Positions 33,104 to 42,738 of a stretch of 64,000 nucleotides of DNA are shown here, in pieces; position 1 is the first letter of the stretch; each line of letters begins with the position of its first letter. Source of the stretch: Pontibacter pudoricolor (GTDB lineage: Bacteria > Bacteroidota > Bacteroidia > Cytophagales > Hymenobacteraceae). The DNA is taken from NCBI RefSeq assembly GCF_010092985.1, contig NZ_CP048106.1, forward strand, positions 3,224,001 to 3,288,000, given 5' to 3'. Made by a program: the position numbers and the translations under genes. The notes beneath the pieces are model-generated. The model did no database searches. It was not told where the DNA came from and was given only the letters and a program-made list of their open reading frames with translations.

Positions 33104-35203
33104 TTAGAAGAATCTAACGCGGTTGTCCGTAATGTTCGCTTTTTCTTTGATGGCTTCAAAAGCCTGGCTTTCTGTGTTGGCAGAGCGCATGTTTACTAAC
33201 TGCTGCTTCACGCCAGACAGGTCCTGAACTTCCGGTGCTTTCGTAATATTTACAAGTTCTACTACAATAACGCCACCATTACCTTCAAACGGAGCTGTAC
33301 GACCACCTGGCTTCAGGCCAAATGTTTTACCCACTGCAACTGGCTCCAGACCAATACCAGGTATAGTTCCTGAAGCAAATGTTACCTCGTCAGCAGTTCT
33401 AAGCATCGCATCCGGGCCATAAGCTGCAGCCATCTGGTCTACAGTTCCTTTTGTTTTCTGTATCTTCTCGATGATCTGTTTTGATTTCAGTTCGTTGCGA
33501 ACAGCAGCCGTAAGTTCGTCTTTTATGTCCTCTGCTTTAGCATAGCCTTTTTCGCGCTTGCCGGTTAGTACAGCAACAACAAACTGATCTTCGATTTCAA
33601 ATACCGGAGAAACATCGCCTACTTTAGTGTCTTTAGCATATGTCCAGCGAACCAGCTCACGTGCATTGTTAAGGCCACCAGCAACAATGTTGTTCTTCCC
33701 GATCTCTTTTACTTCCTGTTTTACAAGGGCTTTGTTCTCCGCTACGTTTGTACGGAATTCCTCCAGGCTACCACTTGTGCCGGACAGCTCATCGGCTACA
33801 GCATAAGCTGCATCACGTGTAGACTCGCTTGGCTCCATCGCGCGCTCGATTGCGGCAATCTTGTATGAACGACTTGTTTTAGGCTCGGTAACTTTTACAA
33901 TATGATAACCATATTCTGTCTCAACCAGCTCTGGCAATAAACCTGCAGAAGAGGCACCAAATACTGCTTTCTCGAAAGGAGCTACCATCTGGCCGGTCTG
34001 GAACCAACCCAGGTCGCCACCTACCGAAGCAGTACCATCAGAACCATGCTGCGCTGCCATCTGGGCAAAATCAGCACCTTTCTTGATCTGGTTCAGTACG
34101 TCTGTTGCTTTCGCTTTTGCAGCTGCTTTTGCTTCAGGCGTGTCGCTTTCAGGCTTTATCAGGATGTGGCTTGCTTTTGCTGCGCTCTTACCACCGTCTT
34201 TTACATCAATTACTTTATACAAAGAGTAAGATTCTCCGGCAGTAAACGGACCGTAAACTTTTCCTTTTTCCAGGGTTACAGTGCGAAGTTGCTCCGGCAA
34301 TTCACCTGGTGTTAAGTAAGTGCCGTTATATGGCCTGTCTGAATTAGCATTAACAAAAGCCGAGTCGTTGGATGCTGCTGCAAATTGCTTCGCTACAGAT
34401 GCCATTTCCTCTTCGTATGTTTTGTTATCTTCCTGCGATGCAGTAACCGGTACTGTTACGTACTCTATGCTGCGGCCTTCTTCAACTTTATAAAGCTCTT
34501 TGTTGCGCTCATAAAAATCCTTAAGCTGGGCATCTGTTACGTTTACCGCAGAATCAGAAATTGTGAAATAAGGCACATACAATACTTTTACAGAAGCTGT
34601 GGCATTCTGCGCATTAAAGAAGTTTTTAGCCTCTGCTGTAGTTACGTAAACCGATTTGTTAAGCAGGTTGCTGTACTTGGTACGTACGCGGTCAGAAGCT
34701 ACTCCCTGCTCAAAGTTTGTCCACATTGGGCGGTCTGCAGGAGCCATGTTCTGAAGGTACTGCACCACTTGTGCGCGGTCGAACTCTCCTGTTTGCGGGT
34801 TAGTAAATGCCTGACGAACGGCCGGGTGTATGTTGTTACCCTGTACCATATCAAACAATTCTTCTTCTGACACCTCGATGCCAAGGCGCTCGTACTCTTT
34901 CTCTAGGGCAATTTTAAAGATCAGTTGGTTCCATGCCTGCTCGCGCAGCATGGCAAGTTCGCCTTCGTTGGCAGATCTGCCAGTCTGATTCTCGTAGTTG
35001 GTTTTCATTTGCTGGAAAACCTCATCAAACTCCTGGTATTCAATTGTTTCACCAGCTATCTCGCCAATCTCGTTGGCGTCGTTTCCAAGAAGCCTTGAGT
35101 TTGGTCCTAGCAGGTCGCCGCCTACTACAAATATACCAAGCCCAATGGCAATGGCGCCTACCGCCCAACCAGACTTCTCTCTAATCTTGTTAATTAATGC
35201 CAT
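33104..35203 (-). CDS. PpiD/SurA-like periplasmic peptidylprolyl isomerase
   Basis: 699 residues. One N-terminal membrane helix (AVGAIAIGLGIFVVGGDLL), a SurA_N-type chaperone region, a parvulin domain at about residues 340-445 (ASHILIKPES, GGDLGWFQTGQMVAPFEKAVF, ETEYGYHIVKV), then a second degenerate part. Folds outer-membrane and secreted proteins in the periplasm. Last gene of a minus-strand run that includes lptC and the CorC-like gene. Confidence 0.93.
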   Translation of the reverse strand: MALINKIREKSGWAVGAIAIGLGIFVVGGDLLGPNSRLLGNDANEIGEIAGETIEYQEFDEVFQQMKTNYENQTGRSANEGELAMLREQAWNQLIFKIALEKEYERLGIEVSEEELFDMVQGNNIHPAVRQAFTNPQTGEFDRAQVVQYLQNMAPADRPMWTNFEQGVASDRVRTKYSNLLNKSVYVTTAEAKNFFNAQNATASVKVLYVPYFTISDSAVNVTDAQLKDFYERNKELYKVEEGRSIEYVTVPVTASQEDNKTYEEEMASVAKQFAAASNDSAFVNANSDRPYNGTYLTPGELPEQLRTVTLEKGKVYGPFTAGESYSLYKVIDVKDGGKSAAKASHILIKPESDTPEAKAAAKAKATDVLNQIKKGADFAQMAAQHGSDGTASVGGDLGWFQTGQMVAPFEKAVFGASSAGLLPELVETEYGYHIVKVTEPKTSRSYKIAAIERAMEPSESTRDAAYAVADELSGTSGSLEEFRTNVAENKALVKQEVKEIGKNNIVAGGLNNARELVRWTYAKDTKVGDVSPVFEIEDQFVVAVLTGKREKGYAKAEDIKDELTAAVRNELKSKQIIEKIQKTKGTVDQMAAAYGPDAMLRTADEVTFASGTIPGIGLEPVAVGKTFGLKPGGRTAPFEGNGGVIVVELVNITKAPEVQDLSGVKQQLVNMRSANTESQAFEAIKEKANITDNRVRFF

Positions 35204-35280
35204 TATCTGTTTAACTTATAAAAAGGATTGTGCAAAATAAGGTTAATCGCGCTAAAATTCAAAATTTTATGCAATTCTGT

Positions 35281-36582
35281 TTAACGTTCCGGTTCTACCT
35301 GAAACTCTGAGGTTTTCACGAGCCTCACGGTATTTATCCGGTTTTCATCCATCGACAGTATTGTAATACTGAATGGCGGGTACTCTACTACATCGCCAGG
35401 CGTCGGTATTTCTCCTGCCACTGAAAAAATAAATCCACCCAGTGTCTCGTAATCGCCCTCCGGTAAGTCAAGTTCGTATTTATCGTTCAGGTAATCCACT
35501 TCCAGGCGGCCACTAAGTGTGTAAATGCCTTCTTCTGGTAAAACCTGCTCCAGCAGCATTTCGTCTACGTCGTACTCGTCTTCAATCTCCCCGAAAATTT
35601 CTTCTATCACATCTTCCACCGTAACAATACCGGCTGTCCCGCCAAACTCGTCCAGCACTACGGCTACACTTCGGTGTTCTGCTACAAACTTTATAAACAG
35701 CTCGCTGGCCAGCATACTTTCCGGCACCAGGCTTACAACCGAGAGTATGTCCTCTATGCGCTTTGGCTGTTTAAACATGTCGAGCTGGTGGCAGTACCCG
35801 ATTATGTTGTCGATGTTATCGCGGTAGATGAGGATCTTGGAATGGCCGGTAGCTGTAAAGGCATGACGTAGTTTCTCTACAGAGTCGTCTACTTCCACGG
35901 CTTCAATTTCGGTGCGGGGCACCATACACTCGCGTACTTTTACGGTTTTAAACTCCAGCGCATTATGAAATATCTCTGAATCTACTTCAGGGGCATGTTC
36001 CTGTTCGGGCTGGTAAAGGCGGCTTTTGATGTAAGCATTGAGGTCGGTAAAACCAAAAACAGGTTTCTGATCCGGGAACTCTATTTTAAATATTTTTTCG
36101 GCTACCAGTTTGCTCAGGCTAACAATAACATAAACCACCGGGTAAAGCAGGTAATAGAATATAAGTATCGGCAGGGCCAGCACCTGCAGCATGCGGTTGG
36201 GGTTGATGACAAAAAGGCTGCGCGGTAAAAACTCAGCAGTAAAAAGGACTACCACCGATGCCACAGCCACCTGTATTACAACTATAAGCAGGTCGAATTG
36301 CACCCGCTCCGGAAAAACATGCGACAACAACGTGTGCAGCACACCTGCTATTGCAAAACCATAAAGCACCAAGGCCAGCGTATTACCTATAAGGGCGGTG
36401 CCCATCAAACGCGACGGGTGTTTGAGCAAATGCCACAGTATGCGTCCCGACAATACTCCGTTCTTCTCGCTAAGCTCTATCTGCAGTTTGTTAACTGACA
36501 TGAACGCGATCTCGATGCCTGAAAAAAAAGCAGACAGCAGCAAGCCTGTAACTAAAAGTATGATCTGGTGAGGTTCTATCAT
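35281..36582 (-). CDS. CNNM/CorC (hemolysin) family membrane protein
   Basis: 433 residues. DUF21 domain with four membrane helices (residues 5-160), CBS pair (VRECMVPRTEIEAVE and VVLDEFGGTAGIVTVEDVIEEIFGEI), and the C-terminal CorC_HlyC domain. Family members act in magnesium/cobalt efflux or, as GldE, support gliding lipoproteins. The position between the PpiD-like gene and lptC fits envelope assembly; whether this is GldE cannot be told here. Confidence 0.92.
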   Translation of the reverse strand: MIEPHQIILLVTGLLLSAFFSGIEIAFMSVNKLQIELSEKNGVLSGRILWHLLKHPSRLMGTALIGNTLALVLYGFAIAGVLHTLLSHVFPERVQFDLLIVVIQVAVASVVVLFTAEFLPRSLFVINPNRMLQVLALPILIFYYLLYPVVYVIVSLSKLVAEKIFKIEFPDQKPVFGFTDLNAYIKSRLYQPEQEHAPEVDSEIFHNALEFKTVKVRECMVPRTEIEAVEVDDSVEKLRHAFTATGHSKILIYRDNIDNIIGYCHQLDMFKQPKRIEDILSVVSLVPESMLASELFIKFVAEHRSVAVVLDEFGGTAGIVTVEDVIEEIFGEIEDEYDVDEMLLEQVLPEEGIYTLSGRLEVDYLNDKYELDLPEGDYETLGGFIFSVAGEIPTPGDVVEYPPFSITILSMDENRINTVRLVKTSEFQVEPER

Positions 36583-36600
36583 TTTTTAAAATCCCCGGCG

Positions 36601-36774
36601 TCAGGACTTCATGTTCTTTTTACGGTGCCTGTAAACTATAAACAGCACCAGCGCGATCATAAATAACCAGTAGTTTCCGGCAATGTCCTTTTCTTCTATA
36701 CTTCTGTGGATGCCGATAACAATGGTCACGAACGCCAGTGATAATAAAATGGTATTTAAAAGATTTTGGTTCAT
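36601..36774 (-). CDS. 57-residue membrane protein between lptC and the CorC-like gene
   Basis: Missed by size-limited ORF calling. It starts at ATG 36774, sharing one base with the lptC stop (TAATG), and ends 18 bp before the next gene. Two hydrophobic helices (LLNTILLSLAFVTIVIGI and YWLFMIALVLFIVY) and a basic tail. The tight overlap with lptC and the coding-like composition support a real gene. Confidence 0.75.
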   Translation of the reverse strand: MNQNLLNTILLSLAFVTIVIGIHRSIEEKDIAGNYWLFMIALVLFIVYRHRKKNMKS

Positions 36775-37313
36775 TACTCTTCTATGTCGAAAACCCCTGT
36801 TATCTTTTTTATAGTGTAGTTATCGAAGTTCTGATCTGACTGAAGCCCCTGGCCTGTAACCACACGGTTAGGTGTTGTTATTTTAACAAACTTATCGGTG
36901 TAGATTTTGCGGCGGCGCCTGTCCCAGTATAATTCTTCTGTTTCCAGCTTCTCGCCTTTCAGAATGTTATTTACCTGTACATCTCCTTTTGCAAAGTATA
37001 GTTCACTGCCTTTTGTTTGTTTGCCATAGTTGGCACGCATAGTAGATGTAACCTTGCCCGGCTGCTGTAAGAATTCTACATAAAAACCTTTCGGGAAAAC
37101 ACCGTCCCCTTTTTCGAACTCCTGCTGCACGGGCGCCTTCATCCGGATCATCAGTTTGGCAGAGTCACTATAAAGTGTGAAAACATCTTTGTTTTCCATT
37201 ACAGGCCCGGTGTACTTTATTTCCTTGTCCGGGTCTTTCAGCTCTTTCTGGCAACCGGCACCTGCTATAGTTATGGTCAGCAAAAATAAATATAGCCACC
37301 CTCTTATCTTCAT
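36774..37313 (-). CDS. lptC: LPS export periplasmic protein, lipoprotein form
   Basis: 179 residues. Lipoprotein signal with AGAGC, lipid cysteine 21 (many Bacteroidota LptC proteins are lipoproteins). LptC beta-jellyroll features: VFTLYSDSAKLMIRMKAPVQQ, GDVQVNN and the C-terminal ITTPNRVVTGQGLQSDQNFDNYTI. It bridges LptB2FG to the LptA-like periplasmic part. First of the lptC, small membrane protein, CorC-like group. Confidence 0.93.
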   Translation of the reverse strand: MKIRGWLYLFLLTITIAGAGCQKELKDPDKEIKYTGPVMENKDVFTLYSDSAKLMIRMKAPVQQEFEKGDGVFPKGFYVEFLQQPGKVTSTMRANYGKQTKGSELYFAKGDVQVNNILKGEKLETEELYWDRRRRKIYTDKFVKITTPNRVVTGQGLQSDQNFDNYTIKKITGVFDIEE

Positions 37314-37395
37314 TTCCTACTCTATGGTTTTTGTGAATTTAGCAAATTTTATGCGAAACTACATTCGCCTGACTTCATGGTAGCCTATAATACAA

Positions 37396-37420
37396 GAAAG
37401 GCCGCTTTACAACGGCCTTC
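37396..37420 (-). terminator. Terminator of the coaX-barrel protein run
   Basis: GAAGGCCG/CGGCCTTC hairpin on the minus strand followed by T-rich DNA. Confidence 0.75.
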
Positions 37421-37446
37421 TCTGTTATAGTTAAACTATAAAATCG

Positions 37447-38730
37447 TTATTCCAGTCTGCGTTTTATGAACCAGCGGCTGTTAACCGTAAATCCGATACT
37501 GAACCTGAAGTAATTTTCTTTAACAAGGCCATTTTCTGAAGTACCGCGTGTGCCGTAACCAAACGCTGTGTTCAGCTGATATAGATCATATATAGTAGAG
37601 CGGCCAAATGGCAAGGTAGCACCCACTGTAATGCCTTTGTCTTTAATCTGCACGTCGTTTTTCTCATAAGGCGAGTTACCATAGTACAGGCCGGCACGGT
37701 AAGTAATGCGATCAAAATAGTTGCCTACAGAGTTTGCATCCGGCGTATATTCTGCGCCTAAGCTTGCACGGTAGCTGTCTGCCAGCTCCTGCTCGCCTCT
37801 GAAGTTTCTGAAATCAGACCACTTCTGCGTATAAAAATCTGCTGCAACAGTTAGGTTAGAGCCATTATCCAGGCTGATACCTGCTGCAAAGCTTGATGGG
37901 ATATTTACCTTGCTGCTGGAGCTGTCAGCATACATGGACTCTTTTACTGTTCCAAAAAAGTCACGGCGCTCAAAAGATGATTTACGGTCGGCACCAAGAT
38001 CTGCTTTTAAACTATAAACAGCTCCTGCACTCATAAACAGCTTATCTTTTAGCTTCGTGCGATAGTTCGCCCCAGCTCTGAAAAGCAGGTCGCTGTACTT
38101 TGTTTTTTCACTTCGTACTACACTTTCGCCTCTTGCTTCCGGTATTGCCGGATCATTGATAGACGTAGACGATTCTTTAACTATAGAACCGAACAGGTAA
38201 GAAGCACTTGCCCCTATCGTTAAGCCCTGCGTTATTCTTACTCCGTGTCCAAAATATAGTTCAGAAATACCACCATCTCCTTTATAAGCTTCGGTAGCAG
38301 TTGCTGTAGTGTTTAACGGAGATGTAGTTGAAACTTCGTAGGCTACTGTAGAATAAGGACGAAGGCTTAGCGCTGTGGTCCATCGCTTGGAAACTGGTAT
38401 AGAAAGCGAAACCGAAGAAAGGTTTGCTGTTCCGTCTGTCTGCGATCCGGAGCCGCTTTCCAGTTTTTTCACCTCACCGTTAACGCCTATTTCAAAAGCG
38501 GTAAGGGTGTTATAGTATAGCAACGCCGGGTTAGCAGTGTTTATCTGGAAGCTGTTGGCTGCACTAATACCTGTGTTGGCCATACCTGCATTCCGGATAT
38601 TGCCAGTGTTATAGTTGTACTCGCCCAGGCCGTAGCGTGAATAAGGGGCATTGCCAATGCTTTGGGCCTGTGCCCCATACGAAAGGCAAAGTACTGCGGC
38701 GCAACAAAGGGCGCGAAGTGATTTATACAT
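37447..38730 (-). CDS. Outer-membrane beta-barrel protein, FadL/OmpP1-like
   Basis: 427 residues. Signal peptide (ALCCAAVLCLSYGAQAQ), then the common Bacteroidota barrel start IGNAPYSRYGLGEYNYNTGNIRNAGMANTG and a regular alternation of beta strands ending in an aromatic residue region (YFRFSIGFTVNSRWF). The start overlaps coaX by 8 bp, so the two are co-translated. Substrate unknown. Confidence 0.85.
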   Translation of the reverse strand: MYKSLRALCCAAVLCLSYGAQAQSIGNAPYSRYGLGEYNYNTGNIRNAGMANTGISAANSFQINTANPALLYYNTLTAFEIGVNGEVKKLESGSGSQTDGTANLSSVSLSIPVSKRWTTALSLRPYSTVAYEVSTTSPLNTTATATEAYKGDGGISELYFGHGVRITQGLTIGASASYLFGSIVKESSTSINDPAIPEARGESVVRSEKTKYSDLLFRAGANYRTKLKDKLFMSAGAVYSLKADLGADRKSSFERRDFFGTVKESMYADSSSSKVNIPSSFAAGISLDNGSNLTVAADFYTQKWSDFRNFRGEQELADSYRASLGAEYTPDANSVGNYFDRITYRAGLYYGNSPYEKNDVQIKDKGITVGATLPFGRSTIYDLYQLNTAFGYGTRGTSENGLVKENYFRFSIGFTVNSRWFIKRRLE

Positions 38731-39442
38731 TATACGTCAAAATTCTATGAAGCCCGATCAAGACTAATTCAGGAATTACAAAGATGCGTCCTTTTAATTT
38801 ACTTTCAAAAAATCCTGCATCGCCACCGCAAAGTATAACCGTTAAATCCGGTGCCTTTTCAGAATAAAATTGTATAAGACCGTTCAGTTCTGCTACAGTG
38901 CCCGTTAAAACACCGCTCAAAATTGATTCCTGGGTTGACTGACCGGTAAGTGGAAATTTAACAGGAATTTGGTCTATTAACGGCAACCTTTCTGTAAAAG
39001 TATGCAACGCTTTTAATTTCATGCGGAGCCCCGGTGCAATTCCGCCGCCCATGTAAGCTCCGTCACTGGAGATAAACTCATGGGTTAAGGCTGTGCCGGC
39101 ATCAAAGACCAGACAATTACGCCCCGGGAAAAAATAATTGGCCCCTACTGCCGCTGCAATTCTATCAGCGCCCAGCGTTTGCGGGGTTTTATAGTTATTT
39201 AAAACAGGCAAGGCTGTCTGTGCCGATAACGTTAGTATGTTACCGGTTACAGACAGCCTTGCACTATAGTTTGCAGTATCAGCGGCTACGCTGGCAACTA
39301 TAGCATCCTCAAAAGTGTGGTTCAGGATCTCTCCGGGCATATTGTCAATCCCCTGAAAGTAGCCTTGCTTTACAAGGCTGTTCCCTTCAAAAATACCATA
39401 CTTGGTGCCTGTGTTGCCTACGTCTACCGCAATGCGCTGCAT
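38723..39442 (-). CDS. coaX: Type III pantothenate kinase
   Basis: 239 residues. First step of CoA synthesis from pantothenate, linking to panC/panD at 12.7-14 kb. ASKHA-fold motifs: IAVDVGNTGTKYGIF (phosphate 1), GADRIAAAVGA, FDAGTALTHEFI and GGGIAPGLRMKLKAL. The frame is complete. It overlaps the barrel-protein gene by 8 bp. Confidence 0.95.
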   Translation of the reverse strand: MQRIAVDVGNTGTKYGIFEGNSLVKQGYFQGIDNMPGEILNHTFEDAIVASVAADTANYSARLSVTGNILTLSAQTALPVLNNYKTPQTLGADRIAAAVGANYFFPGRNCLVFDAGTALTHEFISSDGAYMGGGIAPGLRMKLKALHTFTERLPLIDQIPVKFPLTGQSTQESILSGVLTGTVAELNGLIQFYSEKAPDLTVILCGGDAGFFESKLKGRIFVIPELVLIGLHRILTYNV

Positions 39443-39448
39443 AGTTTC

Positions 39449-41290
39449 TTACATAAAGTATTTCAGACGGATAAGCTCTTTCTCAGAAAGGTAGCGCCAG
39501 TTGCCGCGTGGCAGGTCTTTTTTAGTCAGGCCTGCATACTGCACTCTGTCCAGCGTTACTACTTCGTAGCCTAAGTGTTCGAAAATACGACGCACAATTC
39601 TGTTACGCCCGATATGTATCTCCAGACCCAAGAACTTACCAGTATCTCCGATTAACGCCACATCATCTACTTCTGCTTTACCATCTTCCAGTTCCAGGCC
39701 TTCCGCTACTTTCAGGAAATCCTCTTTTGTGATCGGCTTATCCAGCTCTACCTGGTAAATCTTTTTCACGCCGTTTGATGGGTGCGTCAGCTTCTGGGCC
39801 AGTTCGCCATCATTCGTGAATAAAAGTAAACCTGTTGTATTACGGTCAAGTCGGCCAACCGGGAAAATGCGCTCTTTCGATGATTTCTCCACCAGGCTCA
39901 TTACTGTTTTTCTGCCTTCCGGGTCGTCTGTAGTTGTCAGGAAATCTTTTGGCTTGTTAAGCAGTACATAAACCAGTTTTTCGCGGTTCAGCAGTTTTTT
40001 GCCATACTGTACCGTGTCTTCCGGCTTCACTTTAAAGCCCATTTCAGTTACAACTTCGCCGTTTACCTTAATTTCACCAGATTCGATCAGGGTATCCGCT
40101 TCGCGACGCGAACAAACACCTGCATTAGCGATGTAACGGTTCAAACGGATCGTTCCGTCATCTTCTGTCTCCTCTTTGCGGTTGCTTTTTTTGATGCGCG
40201 GGTTATTCTCGTAATGCTTGGTGTTGTAAGTCGGAGTTTCCGGATCGCCAAAGTCTTCTCTGTTAGAGTAGCTGGTTCTGCGGTCTCTGTTACCAAATTT
40301 TAAATTACGATCTGATTTGAAAGGTTTTCTATCGGAATTGAAGCTGCGCTCGCCACCTCTTGCTGGTCTGTCTTCGCGGTTTTCTCTTCTATCTGAATTG
40401 AATGAACGACGTTCGCCTCCTTCGCTGCGTTCTGAACTATAGTTGCGGCGCTCTCCACCCTCGCGGCGGTCACCGTAAGGCTTTCTTTCGCTACCTTCTC
40501 TCCTATCGCCATATGGTTTGCGCTCACCGCGGTCAGAATTGAATGAGCGACGTTCGCTTCTTTCTTCACCACCTCTTCGGTCATCGCTTCTGTCGCTGTT
40601 GAAAGAGCGGCGCTCTCCGCCTTCACGCTTGTCGCCAAACGATCTGCGTTCGCCACCTTCTCTTCTGTCGCCGTAAGATTTGCGCTCTCCACGATCTGAA
40701 TCAAATGAGCGGCGCTCGCTACGTTCGCCCCGGTCTGCACCAAAAGAACGACGTTCGCCTCCTTCTCTGCGGTCCGAGTTAAACGTGCGCTTTTCACCTT
40801 CTTCTCTTCTTGGAGCTGCTTCTCTGTTTTCATCAGATCCGCGGCGCTCCGCTCTGTTCGGACGATCAGAATTGAATGATCTTCTTTCGCCGCCTTCTCT
40901 CCGGTCAGTACCGAAAGATCTTCTCTCACCACCCTCACGACGGTCGTTGCCAAAAGAGCGGCGCTCGCCTCCCCTGTTGTCATCGCGTTTGTCTGAGTTA
41001 AATGATCTGCGTTCTCCGCCTTCGCTGTTTCCGCGACGGTCATCTCTTCTGTCAGAACTATAGTTGCGTCTTTCGCCGCCTTCACGACGGTCGCCAAACG
41101 ATTTTCTTTCGCCACCTTCTCTTCTGTCAGATCCGAATGAGCGGCGTTCGCCACCTTCGTTTTTATCTCTTCTGTTAAAGATCTTTTTTTCGCCGCGATC
41201 GTTGTTTGGCCTGCCAGAAGAATTTCTGTCAGTATCTCTGCGTCCTGCACCTTCGTTGTCGCGCGCAGGTCTTTCGTTATCTCTTGCCAT
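39449..41290 (-). CDS. RluB-type rRNA pseudouridine synthase with very long RGG/RSFxxDRR-repeat N-terminus
   Basis: 613 residues, more than twice a normal RluB/RsuA (about 250). The C-terminal part is canonical: S4 domain (IRLNRYIANAGVCSRREADTLIESG) and pseudouridine synthase domain with GRLDRNTTGLL, catalytic Asp482. The first about 370 residues are low complexity: repeats such as REGGERRSFxxDRR, about 30 of them, rich in R, G, E, D and S, visible in DNA as degenerate tandem repeats. Such arginine-rich tails bind RNA and may form condensates; that role is inference. Open reading frames in other frames of this stretch (40300-41250, 40680-41411) are shadows of the repeats. Confidence 0.92.
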   Translation of the reverse strand: MARDNERPARDNEGAGRRDTDRNSSGRPNNDRGEKKIFNRRDKNEGGERRSFGSDRREGGERKSFGDRREGGERRNYSSDRRDDRRGNSEGGERRSFNSDKRDDNRGGERRSFGNDRREGGERRSFGTDRREGGERRSFNSDRPNRAERRGSDENREAAPRREEGEKRTFNSDRREGGERRSFGADRGERSERRSFDSDRGERKSYGDRREGGERRSFGDKREGGERRSFNSDRSDDRRGGEERSERRSFNSDRGERKPYGDRREGSERKPYGDRREGGERRNYSSERSEGGERRSFNSDRRENREDRPARGGERSFNSDRKPFKSDRNLKFGNRDRRTSYSNREDFGDPETPTYNTKHYENNPRIKKSNRKEETEDDGTIRLNRYIANAGVCSRREADTLIESGEIKVNGEVVTEMGFKVKPEDTVQYGKKLLNREKLVYVLLNKPKDFLTTTDDPEGRKTVMSLVEKSSKERIFPVGRLDRNTTGLLLFTNDGELAQKLTHPSNGVKKIYQVELDKPITKEDFLKVAEGLELEDGKAEVDDVALIGDTGKFLGLEIHIGRNRIVRRIFEHLGYEVVTLDRVQYAGLTKKDLPRGNWRYLSEKELIRLKYFM

Positions 41291-41373
41291 TGTTGTTGTG
41301 TTACTCGATGCAGTATCGCTACTGTACCTTATATGCAGTATAATTGAATTTGTATTGCTCTTGTGTGGGTTCG

Positions 41374-41933
41374 CTAATCTGCAATTTCGCCAATTACGTT
41401 TTCTTCCGTAGCGAAATCTTTTAGCTGTGGGAGGTCTTTTATGTGGTTGATACCGAAGTAGTCCATAAACTTCTGCGAAGTACCGTAAAGTACCGGCCTT
41501 CCTATAGTATCTGCTTTTCCTTTAATTTCGATCAGCTCTTTTTCCAGTAATTTCTGGACTGCATAATCGCAGCCTACGCCACGGATCTGCTCCATAGCCG
41601 AACGTGTAATAGGCTGTTTGTAGGCAATAATTGCCAGCGTCTCGAGTGCGGACGCTGACAATTTTTTCTTTGATTTCTGTTTCAGGTAAACACTTACCGT
41701 ATCCTGGTACTCTGGTTTGGTAAGGAACTGGTAACCGCCCCGATCGCGTAGATCTGGAAGGCAAAACCGGTATCATTCAGCTGCTCATTTATAGCTTCTA
41801 TACTTTCAAGCACATCGCTTACCAGCACTTCCATTTGCAGCGCTTCTGTTAAGCAACGCTGAATCTCCTCTATGCTGATAGGGGACTGTGCACAGAAAAC
41901 CAGTGCCTGTATATGATGCTGTAAGATATTCAA
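41374..41933 (-). pseudogene. scpB: Segregation and condensation protein B, broken by a -1 frameshift
   Basis: Two frames together give an ordinary ScpB of about 186 residues, the kleisin-partner that loads SMC on DNA. Frame 1 (41933-41694) opens MNILQHHIQALVFCAQSPI and turns into nonsense after AIG; frame 2 (41661-41374) resumes at SASALETLAIIAYKQPITR. Adding one G to the minus-strand G4 run (complement of 41738-41741) restores IGGGYQFLTKPEYQ and joins the frames. A functional loss would be surprising, as scpB is broadly conserved, so an assembly homopolymer error is a live alternative. Confidence 0.85.
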
Positions 41934-41945
41934 GAAGTAAAAGTT

Positions 41946-42335
41946 CTAGTCGTTACGCTGTAGTTTAGCCTCGATAGTATGTTGTGTGTGCGGCACGGCA
42001 CGCAGTCTCTCTTTCGGGATTAGCTTACCGGTAACGATACAAACGCCATACGTGCCGTTTTTAATGCGGATAAGGGCGTTCTCCAGCTGCTGGATAAACT
42101 TCATCTGGCGGGAAGCCAACTGGTTTAAGCTTTCCTTTTCTGCCGTGTCAGCTCCATCTTCCAGTACTTTTGTAGGAGATGCCGTGTTATCAGTACCGGT
42201 ATCGTTGCGGCGGCTAAGGGTTTCTTTAATAAAGGTTACTTCCTTTTTAGCGTTCGTCAGCTTCTCTAGGATGATGTTTTCGAATTCCTGTAGGTCTTCT
42301 TTAGAGTAGCGCTGTTTTTCTTCGTTCGTATTCAT
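41946..42335 (-). CDS. TraR/DksA-family protein lacking a full zinc finger
   Basis: 129 residues. Helical coiled-coil N-terminal part and the DksA C-terminal core YGVCIVTGKLIPKERLRAVPHTQH. Only one of the four zinc cysteines is kept (YGVC), which is usual in Bacteroidota members of this family. Presumed to bind RNA polymerase's secondary channel or a related site. Upstream of scpB by 12 bp on the same strand. Confidence 0.9.
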   Translation of the reverse strand: MNTNEEKQRYSKEDLQEFENIILEKLTNAKKEVTFIKETLSRRNDTGTDNTASPTKVLEDGADTAEKESLNQLASRQMKFIQQLENALIRIKNGTYGVCIVTGKLIPKERLRAVPHTQHTIEAKLQRND

Positions 42336-42738
42336 TTCTTCTTTTTAGAACTATATGTCTTTAACCTAATACTTGGTCTATTAATTCCATCCTCAGCTAT
42401 TTTGCTTAATTAAAGAGGGCAAACAGGTATATTCTATACTTCTGCTTTTCTTATAGCTTACTCTGTACAAGCAACTGTTTATTAGCATCTTCACTAAAAT
42501 TCGTGCAAAAATAAGATTAAAGATTTTAATAAACTATGGGGCACGCAAATTAAATGATTTCCCGATCCTGGCTATCCAGGTTATTCATCTATGCCCGCCA
42601 ATAATACTACTGCTGCAAAAGTCATGCATTACATGTTATAACACTATAAATATTTTTTAGTATTTGTTTTTTTGAATATATATTTTCCTATATATTCGTC
42701 TTTGTATATTTAATAACTTTTTAATTTTTTTATCAGCT
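42336..42738. other. Intergenic region with no gene
   Basis: About 400 bp, AT-rich, divergent between the DksA-like and DUF3575 genes. I find no ORF, hairpin terminator or exact TAnnTTTG promoter. A short imperfect palindrome (CCTGGCTATCCAGG, 42566-42579) is the only feature. Confidence 0.6.

Noticed and set aside
40300..41250. 316-residue minus-strand ORF and long plus-strand ORFs (40680-41411) overlapping the pseudouridine synthase N-terminus
   Set aside because: All are in alternative frames of the RGG-like tandem repeats and have repetitive, low-complexity products; the RluB frame is the one that continues into a conserved enzyme.
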